A stretch of DNA of 12,984 nt from a bacterium (GTDB taxonomy: Bacteria > Patescibacteriota > Patescibacteriia > 2-12-FULL-60-25): contig JANLIO010000036.1 in assembly GCA_024654265.1 (NCBI GenBank), positions 1 through 12,984 on the forward strand, given 5' to 3'. The notes below the pieces were generated by a model, which saw only the letters and a program-made list of their open reading frames with translations, searched no databases and was not told the origin of the DNA. Shown in pieces: positions 12,834 to 12,984 of the stretch; positions within the stretch are counted from its first letter, which is position 1; each line of letters starts with the position of its first letter. Made by a program: the position numbers and the translations under genes.

Positions 12834-12877
12834 AAAAAAACGGACACTCGTGTCCCAGTTTCATCAAACCTTCAAAA
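12834..12877 (-). repeat. Terminator-like repeat, copy 2
   Basis: This is the second copy of the element at 12543-12585. The stem GGACAC/GTGTCC (12842-12855) is identical but the loop is TC instead of CCC. Seven A residues precede it (12834-12840), so the minus-strand reading is again stem, G, T-run. The two copies flank the palindrome and the nested inverted-repeat element. Confidence 0.65.
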
Positions 12878-12908
12878 CTCCTAACCTATTAATCTAATGG
12901 ACGGGGGT

Positions 12909-12983
12909 TTGGGGGTCGCCTGCCTGTTTGAGTGATCAAGCGATAGCGTTGAACGAGTTCAGCCGACCCCCAACATCTTTTTT
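12909..12983 (+). terminator. Long-loop hairpin with T-run at window edge
   Basis: TTGGGGGTCG (12909-12918) pairs perfectly with CGACCCCCAA (12964-12973). CATC and six T residues follow (12978-12983). The 45-nt interior holds two small hairpins of its own (TTGA/TCAA and TGAAC/GTTCA). It has the form of an intrinsic terminator on the plus strand, but the distance from gltX makes a repeat or a small structured RNA equally possible. Confidence 0.5.
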
Positions 12984-12984
12984 G

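Larger units (their letters stand above)
12491..12984. other. Gene-free region dense in inverted repeats
   Basis: No convincing coding sequence is present in these 494 bases after gltX. The region contains two copies of a terminator-like repeat (12543-12585 and 12834-12877), a 21-bp palindrome (12602-12622), a nested inverted-repeat structure (12647-12816) and a long-arm hairpin with a T-run at the window edge (12909-12983). These are listed separately. Confidence 0.75.

Noticed and set aside
12909..12973. Possible tRNA gene
   Set aside because: The outer stem is 10 bp rather than 7, no T-arm GTTCRANYC pattern or anticodon arm is present, and the total length is too short.

Overview
The window reads as a stretch of bacterial chromosome built around a complete F1Fo ATP synthase operon. 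The order is a short AtpZ-like protein, then atpB-atpE-atpF-atpH-atpA-atpG-atpD-atpC, followed on the same strand by thpR and a WecG/TagA-type glycosyltransferase. A TatD-family hydrolase and two overlapping tiny membrane-protein ORFs lie upstream. An unidentified gene on the minus strand and gltX (glutamyl-tRNA synthetase) lie downstream. Short spacers, small proteins, almost no Shine-Dalgarno sequences and many small palindromic repeats suggest a streamlined environmental bacterium. My best guess is a Patescibacteria/CPR lineage. That is an inference from style and gene content; no rRNA or other taxonomic marker is present.

Region by region: 1-241 has no gene and holds two copies of a 33-bp GC-rich palindromic repeat around a 21-bp tandem repeat. 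242-1090 is tatD. 1120-1484 holds the two small ORFs. They are joined by a GTGA overlap and led by the only textbook Shine-Dalgarno in the window. The second one runs through an intrinsic terminator and then a perfect palindromic repeat. A consensus-like sigma70 promoter (TTGACA, 17 nt, TACAAT) at 1546-1574 starts the atp operon. The operon genes are mostly close-packed or overlapping, with two exceptions: atpE sits between two intercistronic hairpins, and atpG and atpD are separated by about 100 bp of AT-rich repeat-like sequence. From 8609, thpR and the glycosyltransferase follow atpC. A terminator at 9914-9935 serves the convergent minus-strand gene at 9957-10892. That gene and gltX (11015-12490) diverge from a short region containing an 8-bp inverted repeat and possible promoters. 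12491-12984 has no convincing gene and is dense with inverted repeats and terminator-like hairpins.

How the genes fit together: the atp genes encode every standard subunit (a, b, c, delta, alpha, gamma, beta, epsilon) plus an assembly or ion-transport accessory protein. The catalytic residues are intact and the c subunit looks proton-coupled rather than sodium-coupled. ThpR (RNA end processing), the glycosyltransferase (cell-surface polymer) and GltX (translation) are housekeeping neighbours with no obvious functional link to ATP synthase. I found no CRISPR array, tRNA, rRNA, transposase or recognisable defence system. The least explained parts are the tiny membrane ORF pair, the minus-strand protein, and the layered palindromic repeats at both ends.
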